Assembly: GCA_021771695.1 (NCBI GenBank)
Contig: JAETON010000006.1
Coordinates: 1 to 64,000, forward strand
Origin: Lachnospiraceae bacterium
GTDB taxonomy: Bacteria; Bacillota; Clostridia; Lachnospirales; Lachnospiraceae
Direction of reading: 5' to 3'
DNA length: 64,000 bases
The position numbers were made by a program, and so were the translations under genes. Positions 45,978 to 54,192 of this stretch are shown here, in pieces. Under the pieces are notes generated by a model. It was not told where the DNA came from. It saw only the letters and a list, made by a program, of their open reading frames with translations, and did not search any database. Numbering within the stretch: the first letter of the stretch is position 1; the number at the start of each line of letters is the position of its first letter.

Positions 45978-46643
45978 TTACAGTTTTTGATAAGTTCCAT
46001 TTAAAATATCATAATAAGATTCTATGTAATAATCTGCAATTTTTAATTTTTCATTTATGGAACGTTCAGAATATGAATCTTTCACCGCACAAGTTGTCAT
46101 ATTGGCACGCTTTCCCGCCATTAAACCATAAGGAATATCCTCAAACACCAGTACAGTTTCCGGTGCTGCATGCAGTTGCTCTGCCGCATGTAAATATACA
46201 TCCGGTTCCGGCTTTCCCTTCGGTACTTCATCTGATGTGCAAATATATTCAAACGCATCCATAATTCCATTGGCACGAAGACACGCCTTGGTAAGCTCTC
46301 TGGAATTACTGGTTGCAATCCCTAAAGGCAAATCTTTTTCTTTTAAAAATGAAATAAATTCTTTCACTCCTTCTTTTAACGGAATTTCATGTATATACAT
46401 TTGGGCTGCCATCTCATTCCAGGTCTCCATGATTTCTTCAATTGTAAGCGGAAGAGGAAAATGTTCTTTAAAATACACTGCAGTTTCATAAAAACTATAG
46501 CCCTCCAAGGCATCATTTAATCCTTTCGGAACCGTCAAGCCATATTTCCCAAGAAATCGAACATCAATTTCTTTCCAAATCCACATGGAATCTACCAATG
46601 TTCCATCCAAATCAAAAATCACTGCTTTTTTATCTGTCAGCAT
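45978..46643 (-). CDS. HAD-family phosphatase, beta-phosphoglucomutase-like
   Basis: A 221-residue haloacid dehalogenase-like hydrolase. Motif I FDLDGTLVDSM is at residue 10, motif II ATSNS, and motif III/IV KPEPDVYLHA and VFEDIPYG. The alpha-helical cap between residues 15 and 90 places it in subfamily I, with beta-phosphoglucomutases and phosphoglycolate-type phosphatases. Substrate unknown. It overlaps the pseudouridine synthase stop by 7 bases. Confidence 0.92.
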   Translation of the reverse strand: MLTDKKAVIFDLDGTLVDSMWIWKEIDVRFLGKYGLTVPKGLNDALEGYSFYETAVYFKEHFPLPLTIEEIMETWNEMAAQMYIHEIPLKEGVKEFISFLKEKDLPLGIATSNSRELTKACLRANGIMDAFEYICTSDEVPKGKPEPDVYLHAAEQLHAAPETVLVFEDIPYGLMAGKRANMTTCAVKDSYSERSINEKLKIADYYIESYYDILNGTYQKL

Positions 46644-47365
46644 GTTTCCTCCTTCAGTTTTTGAATCTCATCATTAGAAAGTTTTCGATATTTTCCTAAA
46701 GGAAGTGTTTCATCCAGAGAAAGACTTCCCATAGATATACGTTTCAAATATAAAACTTCACTTCCCACTGCTTTCATCATCCGTTTTATCTGATGGAATT
46801 TTCCTTCGGTAATTGTTATCAGAACTTTGGATTCTTCCTGCCGGCTGTCTATGATTTCAAGAACCGCCGGCTTGGCAGTTTCTCCATTTCCAATGGGAAC
46901 TCCCTCAGAAAAGGCATTCACTGCTTCTTGTCCAATCTTTCCCAATACTTTAGCAAAATAAGTCTTTTCTACATGTTTTTTGGGTGATAAAAGATTATGA
47001 GCCAGCTCTCCGTCATCTGTCAAAAGTAATAATCCTTCTGTATCTTTATCTAAACGTCCTGCCGGAAACAATTTCTCTTTATAAGATTCCTTGATCAAAT
47101 CTATCACCGTCCGTTCCTGCCGGTCTTTGGTCGCAGAAATCACTCCTGCCGGTTTATGAAGCATCAAATAATGAAATTCTTCAAAAAAAAGTTCTTTTCC
47201 ATCCCATAAAACTGTATCTGTTTCCGTCTGTATTCTCTGATCGGATTTTTTTACTGTTTTTCCTTCAATTTGAATTCTTCCCTTTTTCACAAGTTCTTTT
47301 GCTTCTTTCCTGGAAATGTCCAGACAGGCACATAAAAACTTGTCCAGCCGCATCGTCTTTTCCAT
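46637..47365 (-). CDS. RsuA-family rRNA pseudouridine synthase
   Basis: A 242-residue enzyme with an N-terminal S4 domain (MRLDKFLCACLDISRKEAKELVKKGRIQI) and a RsuA/RluB/E/F catalytic domain (GRLDKDTEGLLLLTDDG with the catalytic Asp). It makes pseudouridine in 16S or 23S rRNA; which site is unknown. Start ATG overlaps the stop of the methyltransferase gene (TAATG), with GGAG 9 bases upstream. Confidence 0.94.
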   Translation of the reverse strand: MEKTMRLDKFLCACLDISRKEAKELVKKGRIQIEGKTVKKSDQRIQTETDTVLWDGKELFFEEFHYLMLHKPAGVISATKDRQERTVIDLIKESYKEKLFPAGRLDKDTEGLLLLTDDGELAHNLLSPKKHVEKTYFAKVLGKIGQEAVNAFSEGVPIGNGETAKPAVLEIIDSRQEESKVLITITEGKFHQIKRMMKAVGSEVLYLKRISMGSLSLDETLPLGKYRKLSNDEIQKLKEETC

Positions 47366-48726
47366 TACAGCCATCTCCAACTAGAGGCATATTTATTTTT
47401 CATTCTGCCTTTTTTTATTTTTCCCCATCCAAGCGGAAACTGATTCATTCCAATCAGATATATCCCTTCTTTTGGGGTATCCACATTTAACGTTTCACAT
47501 TTTAAATACCGGATTGTCCGCTCATCCTCTGTATCAAAAGACACATAATTTTTAAATTCCTCTGCTGAAAGTGCTGCTGCAAATGACTGGCTTGGCTCAA
47601 ACCTTCCTTTTTTCATTTCACCGAGAAATAACCCTTTGCGCAAAATCCGAACTCCTGAAATTTCCGGTAAATCTTCCTCTAAATAAAATAATTTTCCCTG
47701 ATGTTCCCGTACATGGTTCCAATCAATTTTCATAGTACAGTTTTCAAAAAATTCTTTTGTCTCCGGTGTCAATTTCGGTCTTCGTATCTTTTCGTAAGAA
47801 ACTTCCGATTCTTCTCCCGGTTCTTTTTGAAGCAGTGCCAAAAAATGTCCTTCTCCCTTAATCTTATGCGGCCATAAACGAATGCAATGCTTTACATCCT
47901 CTCTTCCCGTCAATGTCCACTCCGGATGCCCTGTATCAAATCCTTCACACATTTTCATCGGAACAATGGACAAATCCCTATGTCTTTCCAGCAGATATTC
48001 AATCACCTGCTCATTTTCTTCTGGAGAAAATGTACAGGTAGAATACAGCATCATACCGCCCGGTCTTAAAAGTTTCACTGCATCTTCCACAATTTCCCGC
48101 TGCAGTTTTGCATACGGTTCACTGCCTTTTTGCTTCCAGTTTTTGATTTCATGATTTCCTTTTCGGAACATACCCTCTCCAGAACATGGTGCATCTACTA
48201 AAATTTTATCAAAATATCCCGTAAATGACGAAACCATATATTTCGCCTCCGTACAAAGAACTACGCTGTTGCGGATCCCGAACATTTCAATATTCCGAAT
48301 CAACGCCTTCGTTCTTGAAATACTGACGTCATTAGAAATCAAAACTCCCTGTCCTTTTAATTTTGCTCCAAGTTCTGTAGATTTTCCTCCCGGAGCAGCA
48401 CACAAATCCAGGACCCTGTCCCCTGGACAAATTGGCAGATATGCTGCCGGTGTCATGGCACTTGGTTCCTGGATATAATAAAGCCCTGCGTGATAAAATG
48501 GATGTTTGGAAGGCTTCTCCTCTCTTTCTACATAAAATCCGTTTTCTGTCCATGGAACTCTTTCCACATGAAATGGACAAATTTTTAAAAATTCTTCTAC
48601 AGATATTTTTAATGTGTTCACACGGATTCCATAATATGCTGCATCGTCTAAATGTTTTTCATATTCCGTAAAGTCTTCCTTTAAAAGATTTCTCATCTTC
48701 TTTTCAAATTCAATTGGTAATTCCAT
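47365..48726 (-). CDS. RsmF-like rRNA (cytosine-C5) methyltransferase
   Basis: A 453-residue NOL1/NOP2/Sun methyltransferase with C-terminal RNA-binding extension. SAM motif DLCAAPGGKSTELG near residue 107; the two reactive Cys are in DAPCSGEGMF and YSTCTFSPEEN. It probably makes m5C in 16S rRNA. Preceded by the alarmone synthetase gene with an 8-base gap. Confidence 0.94.
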   Translation of the reverse strand: MELPIEFEKKMRNLLKEDFTEYEKHLDDAAYYGIRVNTLKISVEEFLKICPFHVERVPWTENGFYVEREEKPSKHPFYHAGLYYIQEPSAMTPAAYLPICPGDRVLDLCAAPGGKSTELGAKLKGQGVLISNDVSISRTKALIRNIEMFGIRNSVVLCTEAKYMVSSFTGYFDKILVDAPCSGEGMFRKGNHEIKNWKQKGSEPYAKLQREIVEDAVKLLRPGGMMLYSTCTFSPEENEQVIEYLLERHRDLSIVPMKMCEGFDTGHPEWTLTGREDVKHCIRLWPHKIKGEGHFLALLQKEPGEESEVSYEKIRRPKLTPETKEFFENCTMKIDWNHVREHQGKLFYLEEDLPEISGVRILRKGLFLGEMKKGRFEPSQSFAAALSAEEFKNYVSFDTEDERTIRYLKCETLNVDTPKEGIYLIGMNQFPLGWGKIKKGRMKNKYASSWRWL

Positions 48727-48734
48727 TTGTCTCT

Positions 48735-49538
48735 CTATGAAATACTCTGTGCACGATAACCTTCTGCTATAATATCCAGCTGTTTGTTAAAATGCTCCAG
48801 ACTTTCCATATCTCCTGTTTCGTAAATTTTGTAAAATTCATCCTGTATTTTAATTACTTCGTGTTTATTGGCAACCTTATAAAGATTCTGCATTGTGTGA
48901 AGAATCTCAGATACTGTATTTGCTTTCTTTTGAAATGAATTCTGTGCATCCATAATCTCGTCACGGACAGAAGACATCTCCTGATCCAAAACATCAATAG
49001 CATCTGATGCACGAAGAAGTTTCGTTGTTACATGATCTGGAATATTCCCCTTATACTTATACTGCAGAGAATGTTCCACTGTCGCCCAAAAATTCATAGC
49101 AAGTGTCCGAATCTGAATTTCCGCTTTAAGACGCTTCCTTCCATAAATCGTATTCACCTCGTAATAAATAATCAAATGATAACTGCGGTATCCGCTGTCT
49201 TTGGAATGAGAAATGTAATCTTTCCGACGTTTAATTTCCATATCAGAGCGTTTCTCAATAATCTCCAAAACATAATCAATATCTTCTACAAACTGGCAAA
49301 TCAGCCGTACTCCGGCAATATCCTCCAATTCGTCTTCAATTTCATTGACATTGATCTTTTTCCGCTGCATCTTATCAAGAATACTGGATATGGTCTTCAC
49401 TCTTCCATCTACCTGCTCAATCGGGGAATATCTTCCTGCTTTCCGGTATTCGTCGATAATGTGACGAAACTTCAAAACCAGCTCATCTACTGCTAACTCA
49501 TATGGACTTAATATTTCTCTCCATAACTGTATTTCCAT
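48735..49538 (-). CDS. Small alarmone synthetase (RelA/SpoT domain)
   Basis: A 267-residue protein with only the (p)ppGpp synthetase domain: DIAGVRLICQFVEDI near residue 72, SGYRSYHLIIYYEV, EIQIRTLAMNFWATVEHSLQYK. No HD hydrolase or TGS-ACT region, so it is a small alarmone synthetase of the RelQ/RelP kind. A helical C-terminal tail fits tetramer formation. AGGAGG precedes ATG; TGCTATAAT upstream is a possible extended -10 promoter. It is the first gene of the run to recU. Confidence 0.92.
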   Translation of the reverse strand: MEIQLWREILSPYELAVDELVLKFRHIIDEYRKAGRYSPIEQVDGRVKTISSILDKMQRKKINVNEIEDELEDIAGVRLICQFVEDIDYVLEIIEKRSDMEIKRRKDYISHSKDSGYRSYHLIIYYEVNTIYGRKRLKAEIQIRTLAMNFWATVEHSLQYKYKGNIPDHVTTKLLRASDAIDVLDQEMSSVRDEIMDAQNSFQKKANTVSEILHTMQNLYKVANKHEVIKIQDEFYKIYETGDMESLEHFNKQLDIIAEGYRAQSIS

Positions 49539-49584
49539 GTATGCCCTCCTATAATTATCTATTTATTATAGCATATTTTCACAT

Positions 49585-49629
49585 AGAAAAATAGCCAACT
49601 TTTATCACATTTCCACAAAGCTGACTATT
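49585..49629 (-). terminator. Terminator of fabH
   Basis: Minus-strand AATAGTCAGCTTT pairs with AAAGTTGGCTATT (13 positions, three GT) and is followed by a T-tract. 33 bases past the fabH stop. Confidence 0.75.
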
Positions 49630-49661
49630 CTATAAAATACGATTTATCTTTTGTTATGGTC

Positions 49662-50624
49662 TTACCATTCTAAATATACAGAACCCCATGTTAAACCGCC
49701 TCCAAATCCGCATAAAACAATTTTATCACCCGGTTCCAACATTCCTTTTTTGTTCATCTCATCCAAAAGAATCGGCACCGTAGCGGAAGAAGTATTGGCA
49801 CATTGATCTAGATTGATCGGGAACTTTTCTATCGGCTCCTTTAGCCGCTTTGCTGCCGCCTCAATAATTCTGCGGTTTGCCTGATGCAAAACAAAATATT
49901 TAATTTCTTCTTCTGAAACTTCAGCCGCTTCTAACACCTTGTGGATACTTTTTGGAATAATTCTCACTGCAAATTTAAAAACTGCCTGCCCATTCATGGC
50001 TACTTGCTGCATCGGACTATCATCTTTTACCAGCAGATTATTTAGATGTCTCTCTTCACAAGTTAAGACATCCCCCATATTTCCTTTAGAGCCTGCATCG
50101 ATCATTACCTTTCGTGTTTCATCGGCTTCTACAATAGCACATCCTGCTCCATCGCCAAATAAAACGCAGGTACTTCGGTCTTTCCAATCCATAAGCTTTG
50201 ACAAAGTTTCCACTCCGATAATCATCATTTTCTTTCCCATACCTGCTTTTGCATAGGCCAATGCAGTCTGCAGTCCAAAAATAAATCCAGAACATGCCGC
50301 ATTCAAATCCATACAAACAGCATTTTCTGCACCAATGCCCTTTTGTACCTGACATGCCGTACTTGGCGTTGCATGATCCGCAGATAAAGTTGCCACAAAA
50401 ATATGATCCAGTTCTTCCGGAGCAATCTTGGCATCTTCCAATGCAATTTTTGCTGCTTTCACAGCCATAGAAGATGTTGTCTCTTCAACAGAAATATGTC
50501 TGGCTCTAATACCGGTTCTGGACGAAATCCATTCATCGCTGGTGTCCATTACCTGAGCAAGATCATCATTGGTTACTCTTTTCTCTGGAAGAAAACTTCC
50601 TGTTCCTAATATTTTAACAGCCAT
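49662..50624 (-). CDS. fabH: 3-oxoacyl-ACP synthase III (KAS III)
   Basis: A 320-residue condensing enzyme that starts fatty-acid synthesis from acyl-CoA and malonyl-ACP. Cys111 (LNAACSGF), His247 (VLHQANRR) and Asn277 (ANTSS) complete the triad; GGGLTWGSVYLEW at the C-terminus is typical. ATG at 50624 follows TGGAG. It stands alone here, apart from the other fab genes, but its promoter carries a FabT-like operator, so it is probably co-regulated with them. Confidence 0.96.
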   Translation of the reverse strand: MAVKILGTGSFLPEKRVTNDDLAQVMDTSDEWISSRTGIRARHISVEETTSSMAVKAAKIALEDAKIAPEELDHIFVATLSADHATPSTACQVQKGIGAENAVCMDLNAACSGFIFGLQTALAYAKAGMGKKMMIIGVETLSKLMDWKDRSTCVLFGDGAGCAIVEADETRKVMIDAGSKGNMGDVLTCEERHLNNLLVKDDSPMQQVAMNGQAVFKFAVRIIPKSIHKVLEAAEVSEEEIKYFVLHQANRRIIEAAAKRLKEPIEKFPINLDQCANTSSATVPILLDEMNKKGMLEPGDKIVLCGFGGGLTWGSVYLEW

Positions 50625-50656
50625 AATTACTCCATTTATCCTCTTTGTTCTCAATT

Positions 50657-50673
50657 ACTTTGTCTATCAAAGT
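50657..50673. promoter_or_regulatory. FabT-like operator overlapping the fabH -10 box
   Basis: ACTTTG-N5-CAAAGT is a perfect inverted repeat, here ACTTTGATAGACAAAGT on the minus strand. It resembles the FabT (MarR-family) box, roughly TTTGATTATCAAA, and covers the fabH transcription start, where a repressor would act. Confidence 0.65.
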
Positions 50674-50699
50674 ATATTCTTTTTTTATACGTTTGTCAA
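50671..50699 (-). promoter_or_regulatory. Sigma-A promoter of fabH
   Basis: Minus-strand TTGACA, 17-base spacer, TATACT. The start is predicted inside the palindrome at 50657-50673. Confidence 0.85.
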
Positions 50700-50705
50700 T
50701 GTATC

Positions 50706-52178
50706 TTAAATGATGATGCAGACTAAGCCGCCATTGCTTTCATTGATAATCTTTTCCATAGTTTCCTGAAGCTTTTGCTGGCTTTCTTCTGTCATCTTTA
50801 AAGCCTTCGTCTGCATACCGTCTCCAACCATCTGTTCCAATGTTTTTCCAAAAATATTTACATCCCACATACTTTCTCCTGTCTCACCGGAACCTTTTTC
50901 AATGTATTCCATTAAATCTTTTGCTTGATATTCTTCCCCGACAATCGGTGCAATTTCTGTGGAAATATTGGCACGAATCATATGGATGGACGGTGCACTT
51001 GCTTTAATTTTTACTCCATATTTACTTCCATGTTTCACAATTCTAGGTTCCTCCAGCATAATATCTTCTTTTGTCGGTGTAACAACACCATATCCTCTTT
51101 GTTTTACTGCAGCTAAAGCCTCCCCGACTTCCTCATATTCTTTTTTCTTATGTGCCAGTTCCTTCATAATCTTAATAAACTCATATTCGTTTTTAATTGG
51201 AAATCCTATGGTATCACTTAGAAATTCGTAATAATAAGAATCATCAACCGTTACTTGTACTGTAACTTCTCCCGTATCCATTGCTACCGAATCTAACTTC
51301 CATGTTTTTATGTACTGACTCTCCGGCTCCATTTTGGTATAAACATCCTTCATGGTTGATTTATCTTTCATAATTTCCGCTGCCGTTTCTAATAATTCTC
51401 TTTTCACCGGGTGGTCTTTTGACAGTGTTTCCGTCCATTTCGGCACATAAAATCCAATGGATGAAATCGGAAATTCCATTAAAACACATTTTAAAATCTG
51501 ATAAATATCATCTTTTTTCAACTGCTCCAAATTCATTGGAAGAACTTTTGCCTGATATAATTTTTCCTTCTCTTTTGCCATCTGAATGGTTTCTTCTGAA
51601 TATGGATGTACTGTATTTAAAAGCACTACAAATGGTTTCCTAAGACTTTTTAACTGCTCTATAGTCTCTGCTTCCGGAGCCTCATATTGTTTGGCTTCAA
51701 TATCCCCAAAAGAACCGTCGCATGTTACCACAACACCTATGGTAGAATGTTCTGTAATAACTTTTTTTGTCCCAATGGCAGCTGCTTTCGTAAATGGAAT
51801 TTCATAATCAAACCACGGCGTTTTCACCAGACGTTCTTCTTCCCCTTCCATATGTCCCGCTGCACCATCTACCATGTATCCAACACAATCAATCAAACGA
51901 ACACTTAAATCAATTTCATCTTCCACTTGAATAGAAACTGCTTCATTTGGCACAAATTTAGGTTCTGTTGTCATAATTGTTTTTCCACTGGAAGACTGCG
52001 GCAACTCATCATTGGCACGGTTTCTTTCGTTTTCATCTTCAATATTTGGAAGCACCATCAAATTCATAAAACGTTTTATAAATGTGCTTTTCCCTGTACG
52101 GACAGGGCCTACAACACCGATATAAATTTCCCCATTGGTTCTTGCTTTCATATCCTTATATACATTAAACTGATCCAT
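50706..52178 (-). CDS. spoIVA: Stage IV sporulation protein A
   Basis: A 490-residue ATPase that polymerises on the forespore outer membrane and anchors the spore coat. The N-terminal GTPase-like fold has Walker A GPVRTGKST with Lys30; the middle and C-terminal domains match the family, ending in the SNGGLVCIII tail that targets it to the spore surface. ATG at 52178 has AAGGAGG upstream; a longer frame does not. A sigma-E-type promoter lies just upstream. It is firm evidence that the organism forms endospores. Confidence 0.97.
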   Translation of the reverse strand: MDQFNVYKDMKARTNGEIYIGVVGPVRTGKSTFIKRFMNLMVLPNIEDENERNRANDELPQSSSGKTIMTTEPKFVPNEAVSIQVEDEIDLSVRLIDCVGYMVDGAAGHMEGEEERLVKTPWFDYEIPFTKAAAIGTKKVITEHSTIGVVVTCDGSFGDIEAKQYEAPEAETIEQLKSLRKPFVVLLNTVHPYSEETIQMAKEKEKLYQAKVLPMNLEQLKKDDIYQILKCVLMEFPISSIGFYVPKWTETLSKDHPVKRELLETAAEIMKDKSTMKDVYTKMEPESQYIKTWKLDSVAMDTGEVTVQVTVDDSYYYEFLSDTIGFPIKNEYEFIKIMKELAHKKKEYEEVGEALAAVKQRGYGVVTPTKEDIMLEEPRIVKHGSKYGVKIKASAPSIHMIRANISTEIAPIVGEEYQAKDLMEYIEKGSGETGESMWDVNIFGKTLEQMVGDGMQTKALKMTEESQQKLQETMEKIINESNGGLVCIII

Positions 52179-52204
52179 AACATCCTCCTTGGATAGACTG
52201 TTAA

Positions 52205-52233
52205 AGTATATGCAGGACATGCAAAAATATTCC
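52205..52233 (-). promoter_or_regulatory. Sigma-E-type promoter of spoIVA
   Basis: GGAATATT, a 13-base spacer and CATATACT, matching the sigma-E pattern. It is back to back with the plus-strand promoter of the toxin-like gene. Confidence 0.7.
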
Positions 52234-52246
52234 TAAAAAATGTTTC

Positions 52247-52275
52247 TTGGCGAAATTCCAAACTTGGTGTATGAT
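52247..52275 (+). promoter_or_regulatory. Promoter of the DUF3990/DUF3791-like pair
   Basis: Plus-strand TTGGCG, 17-base spacer, TATGAT. The repeat ATGAT-N6-ATCAT (52271-52286) covers the -10 box and start region, a natural place for autoregulation by the pair's own product. Confidence 0.65.
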
Positions 52276-52313
52276 GAATATATCATTTATTATTTAAAGG
52301 AGGTCTTTATTTT

Positions 52314-52778
52314 ATGGGAAAAATGACCGTTTACCATGGAAGTTATTCTACAATAAAGCACCCTAAAATCATAAAAGGGAGAAATACAAAAGATTTTGGT
52401 ACAGGTTTCTACTGCACTGTTATCCGCGAACAGGCAGAACGTTGGGCAAAAAGATATGATACCCCAATACTTAATACATATACAGTTCATATGAATACCA
52501 GCTTAAATATACTGGAATTTAAAGAAATGACAGAAGAATGGCTTGATTTTATTATTGATTGCCGGCATGGAAAATCTCATAATTATGATATTGTAATTGG
52601 TGCAATGGCAAATGACCAAATATATAACTATATAGCTGATTATATTGATGGCATTATTACGCGGGAACAATTCTGGATTATGGCAAAATTCAAATATCCA
52701 ACACACCAAATTAATTTCTGTTCCCAACCAGCGTTAAAATGTCTGAATTTTGTTTCTAGTGAGGAGGTTTCTAAATGA
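52314..52778 (+). CDS. DUF3990 protein, candidate ADP-ribosyltransferase toxin
   Basis: A 154-residue protein of the DUF3990 family, which has the ADP-ribosyltransferase fold. Visible pieces: VYHGS near residue 6 (His of the NAD site), KDFGTGFYCT near 27 (Tyr), AERWA, and the C-terminal QINFCSQPALKCLNF that closes such domains. Family members are thought to modify a target with NAD-derived ADP-ribose; the target is unknown. AAAGGAGG precedes ATG. It overlaps the next gene by 4 bases (ATGA) and sits on the plus strand between minus-strand spoIVA and aroE. A toxin role is inferred from family and layout. Confidence 0.8.
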   Translation: MGKMTVYHGSYSTIKHPKIIKGRNTKDFGTGFYCTVIREQAERWAKRYDTPILNTYTVHMNTSLNILEFKEMTEEWLDFIIDCRHGKSHNYDIVIGAMANDQIYNYIADYIDGIITREQFWIMAKFKYPTHQINFCSQPALKCLNFVSSEEVSK

Positions 52779-53230
52779 CAGGAAGGGAAAACCCAAAAGA
52801 AAATGATTTATTTTTTACCTGCAGTCTCATTGACTATATTGCAAGAAAAACGAAAAATAAAAGAAATACAGTTGTAAATACGCTCGGTAAAACTTCCATT
52901 ACTAAAATTTACGATTTAGCCGATGTATATCATAGTGACAACATTGATAAAGTCAGTGATGATTTCATCCAAAATGCCCATATTTCTCAAGGTTCTTTTG
53001 ATAATATATCTACAGCAAAATATGCAGTTCCAAGCCATTGGGACATTGGAAAAGTATATAAACGCTTGATACTAGGTATTGCAAAAGAAAAAAATATGAA
53101 TATTATAGATGCTTTATTTGAAGCCTACAATTCTTACGTTAGTAATAAAATTGATGATTATAACAGCAGTTTTTATTACGATGCACCACAAAATATTTTA
53201 AATGCTTACATTGATGGAAAAATTGAATAA
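52775..53230 (+). CDS. DUF3791-like protein, candidate antitoxin
   Basis: A 151-residue partner of the DUF3990 gene. Residues about 10-66 (DLFFTCSLIDYIARKTKN to KVSDDFI) resemble DUF3791, a small domain often encoded next to DUF3990. The rest (WDIGKVYKRLILGIAKE, SFYYDAPQNILNAYIDG) is conserved in my memory of similar pairs but has no assigned function. GAGGAGG precedes the ATG, which overlaps the upstream stop, so the two are translated together at a fixed ratio, as for toxin-antitoxin pairs. No DNA-binding motif is obvious. Confidence 0.7.
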   Translation: MTGRENPKENDLFFTCSLIDYIARKTKNKRNTVVNTLGKTSITKIYDLADVYHSDNIDKVSDDFIQNAHISQGSFDNISTAKYAVPSHWDIGKVYKRLILGIAKEKNMNIIDALFEAYNSYVSNKIDDYNSSFYYDAPQNILNAYIDGKIE

Positions 53231-53232
53231 AA

Positions 53233-53275
53233 AAGGCATGCCGCAGAAGCTAATTAAAAATCAGCTTCTGCGGCA
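53233..53275. terminator. Convergent terminator between the toxin-like pair and aroE
   Basis: TGCCGCAGAAGCT / AGCTTCTGCGGCA is a 13-bp perfect stem. On the minus strand a TTTTTT run follows after ATGCC; on the plus strand no T-run follows, but the strong stem may still stop the plus-strand genes. Confidence 0.7.
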
Positions 53276-53306
53276 CACTCCTATCTCTGATTTAATACCT
53301 TATCTT

Positions 53307-54182
53307 CTATGCCTCACTGAAAAATTTTGCTTTTACTTCTTCTACCGGCATATCTTTCCCTGTAAATAATTTAAACGAAGCAACTCCCTGCCACATCAGC
53401 ATTCCATTCCCAGGAACTGTAATACATCCATGTTCTTTTGCTTCTCTTAACAACCTTGTTTCTATTGGATTATAAACAACATCTGCAACAACCAAACCTT
53501 CATGGAACAGGCTTGTATCTGTAATAACTGTTGTATCTTCTTTTGGTTTCATTCCCAAAAGCGTCCCATTAATCAAAATATCTGCTGCATCCATCTTATC
53601 ACGAAGAACATCTTTCGCATCCAAATCATATAACTCTACCTGGCAATCTGGTACCTTTACCATGATTTTTTCTACCATTTTCTCGGCTCTTTCAAAAAAT
53701 GAATCCCTTGGATTAAAAATTGTAATGGATTTTGCCCCATCTAACGCACATTGTACTTGAATTGCAGTTGCTGCCCCGCCGGCGCCAAAGATTACGATAT
53801 TTTTATCTTTTACTTCTACGCCGTGATCTTTTAAATTGGCAACAAAACCTTCTCCATCTGTAATATGTCCATATAATGTACCATCTCTGTTTACAATTGT
53901 ATTCACTGCACCAATCAATTCAGAAGCCGGAGATAATTCATCCATATTCTGTGCTGCAGCAGTTTTGCAAGGCATTGTTACATTGCATCCCTGAATATTT
54001 AAAAGGCGCATAGATTTTATAAATTCCGGCACTTGATCTTCTGTAATATCAAAAGCAAGGTATGCTCCATCTACACCGCATGCCTGAAATCCATAATTTT
54101 GCATCGCCGGAGAACCTGAATGTCCTACCGGAGATCCAATTAATCCATATAGTTTTGTTGTTCCTGTAATTCTTGCTTCCAT
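53307..54182 (-). CDS. aroE: Shikimate dehydrogenase
   Basis: A 291-residue enzyme reducing 3-dehydroshikimate with NADPH in aromatic amino-acid synthesis. Substrate-binding SPVGHSGSP near residue 17, catalytic Lys in NVTMPCK, TDGEGF and the nucleotide motif GAGGAATA. ATG at 54182 has AGGAG upstream; the open frame reaches 54413, but that part overlaps glpK and is not coding. Follows dapF-murE-glpK. Confidence 0.95.
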   Translation of the reverse strand: MEARITGTTKLYGLIGSPVGHSGSPAMQNYGFQACGVDGAYLAFDITEDQVPEFIKSMRLLNIQGCNVTMPCKTAAAQNMDELSPASELIGAVNTIVNRDGTLYGHITDGEGFVANLKDHGVEVKDKNIVIFGAGGAATAIQVQCALDGAKSITIFNPRDSFFERAEKMVEKIMVKVPDCQVELYDLDAKDVLRDKMDAADILINGTLLGMKPKEDTTVITDTSLFHEGLVVADVVYNPIETRLLREAKEHGCITVPGNGMLMWQGVASFKLFTGKDMPVEEVKAKFFSEA

Positions 54183-54192
54183 TATATTTCTC

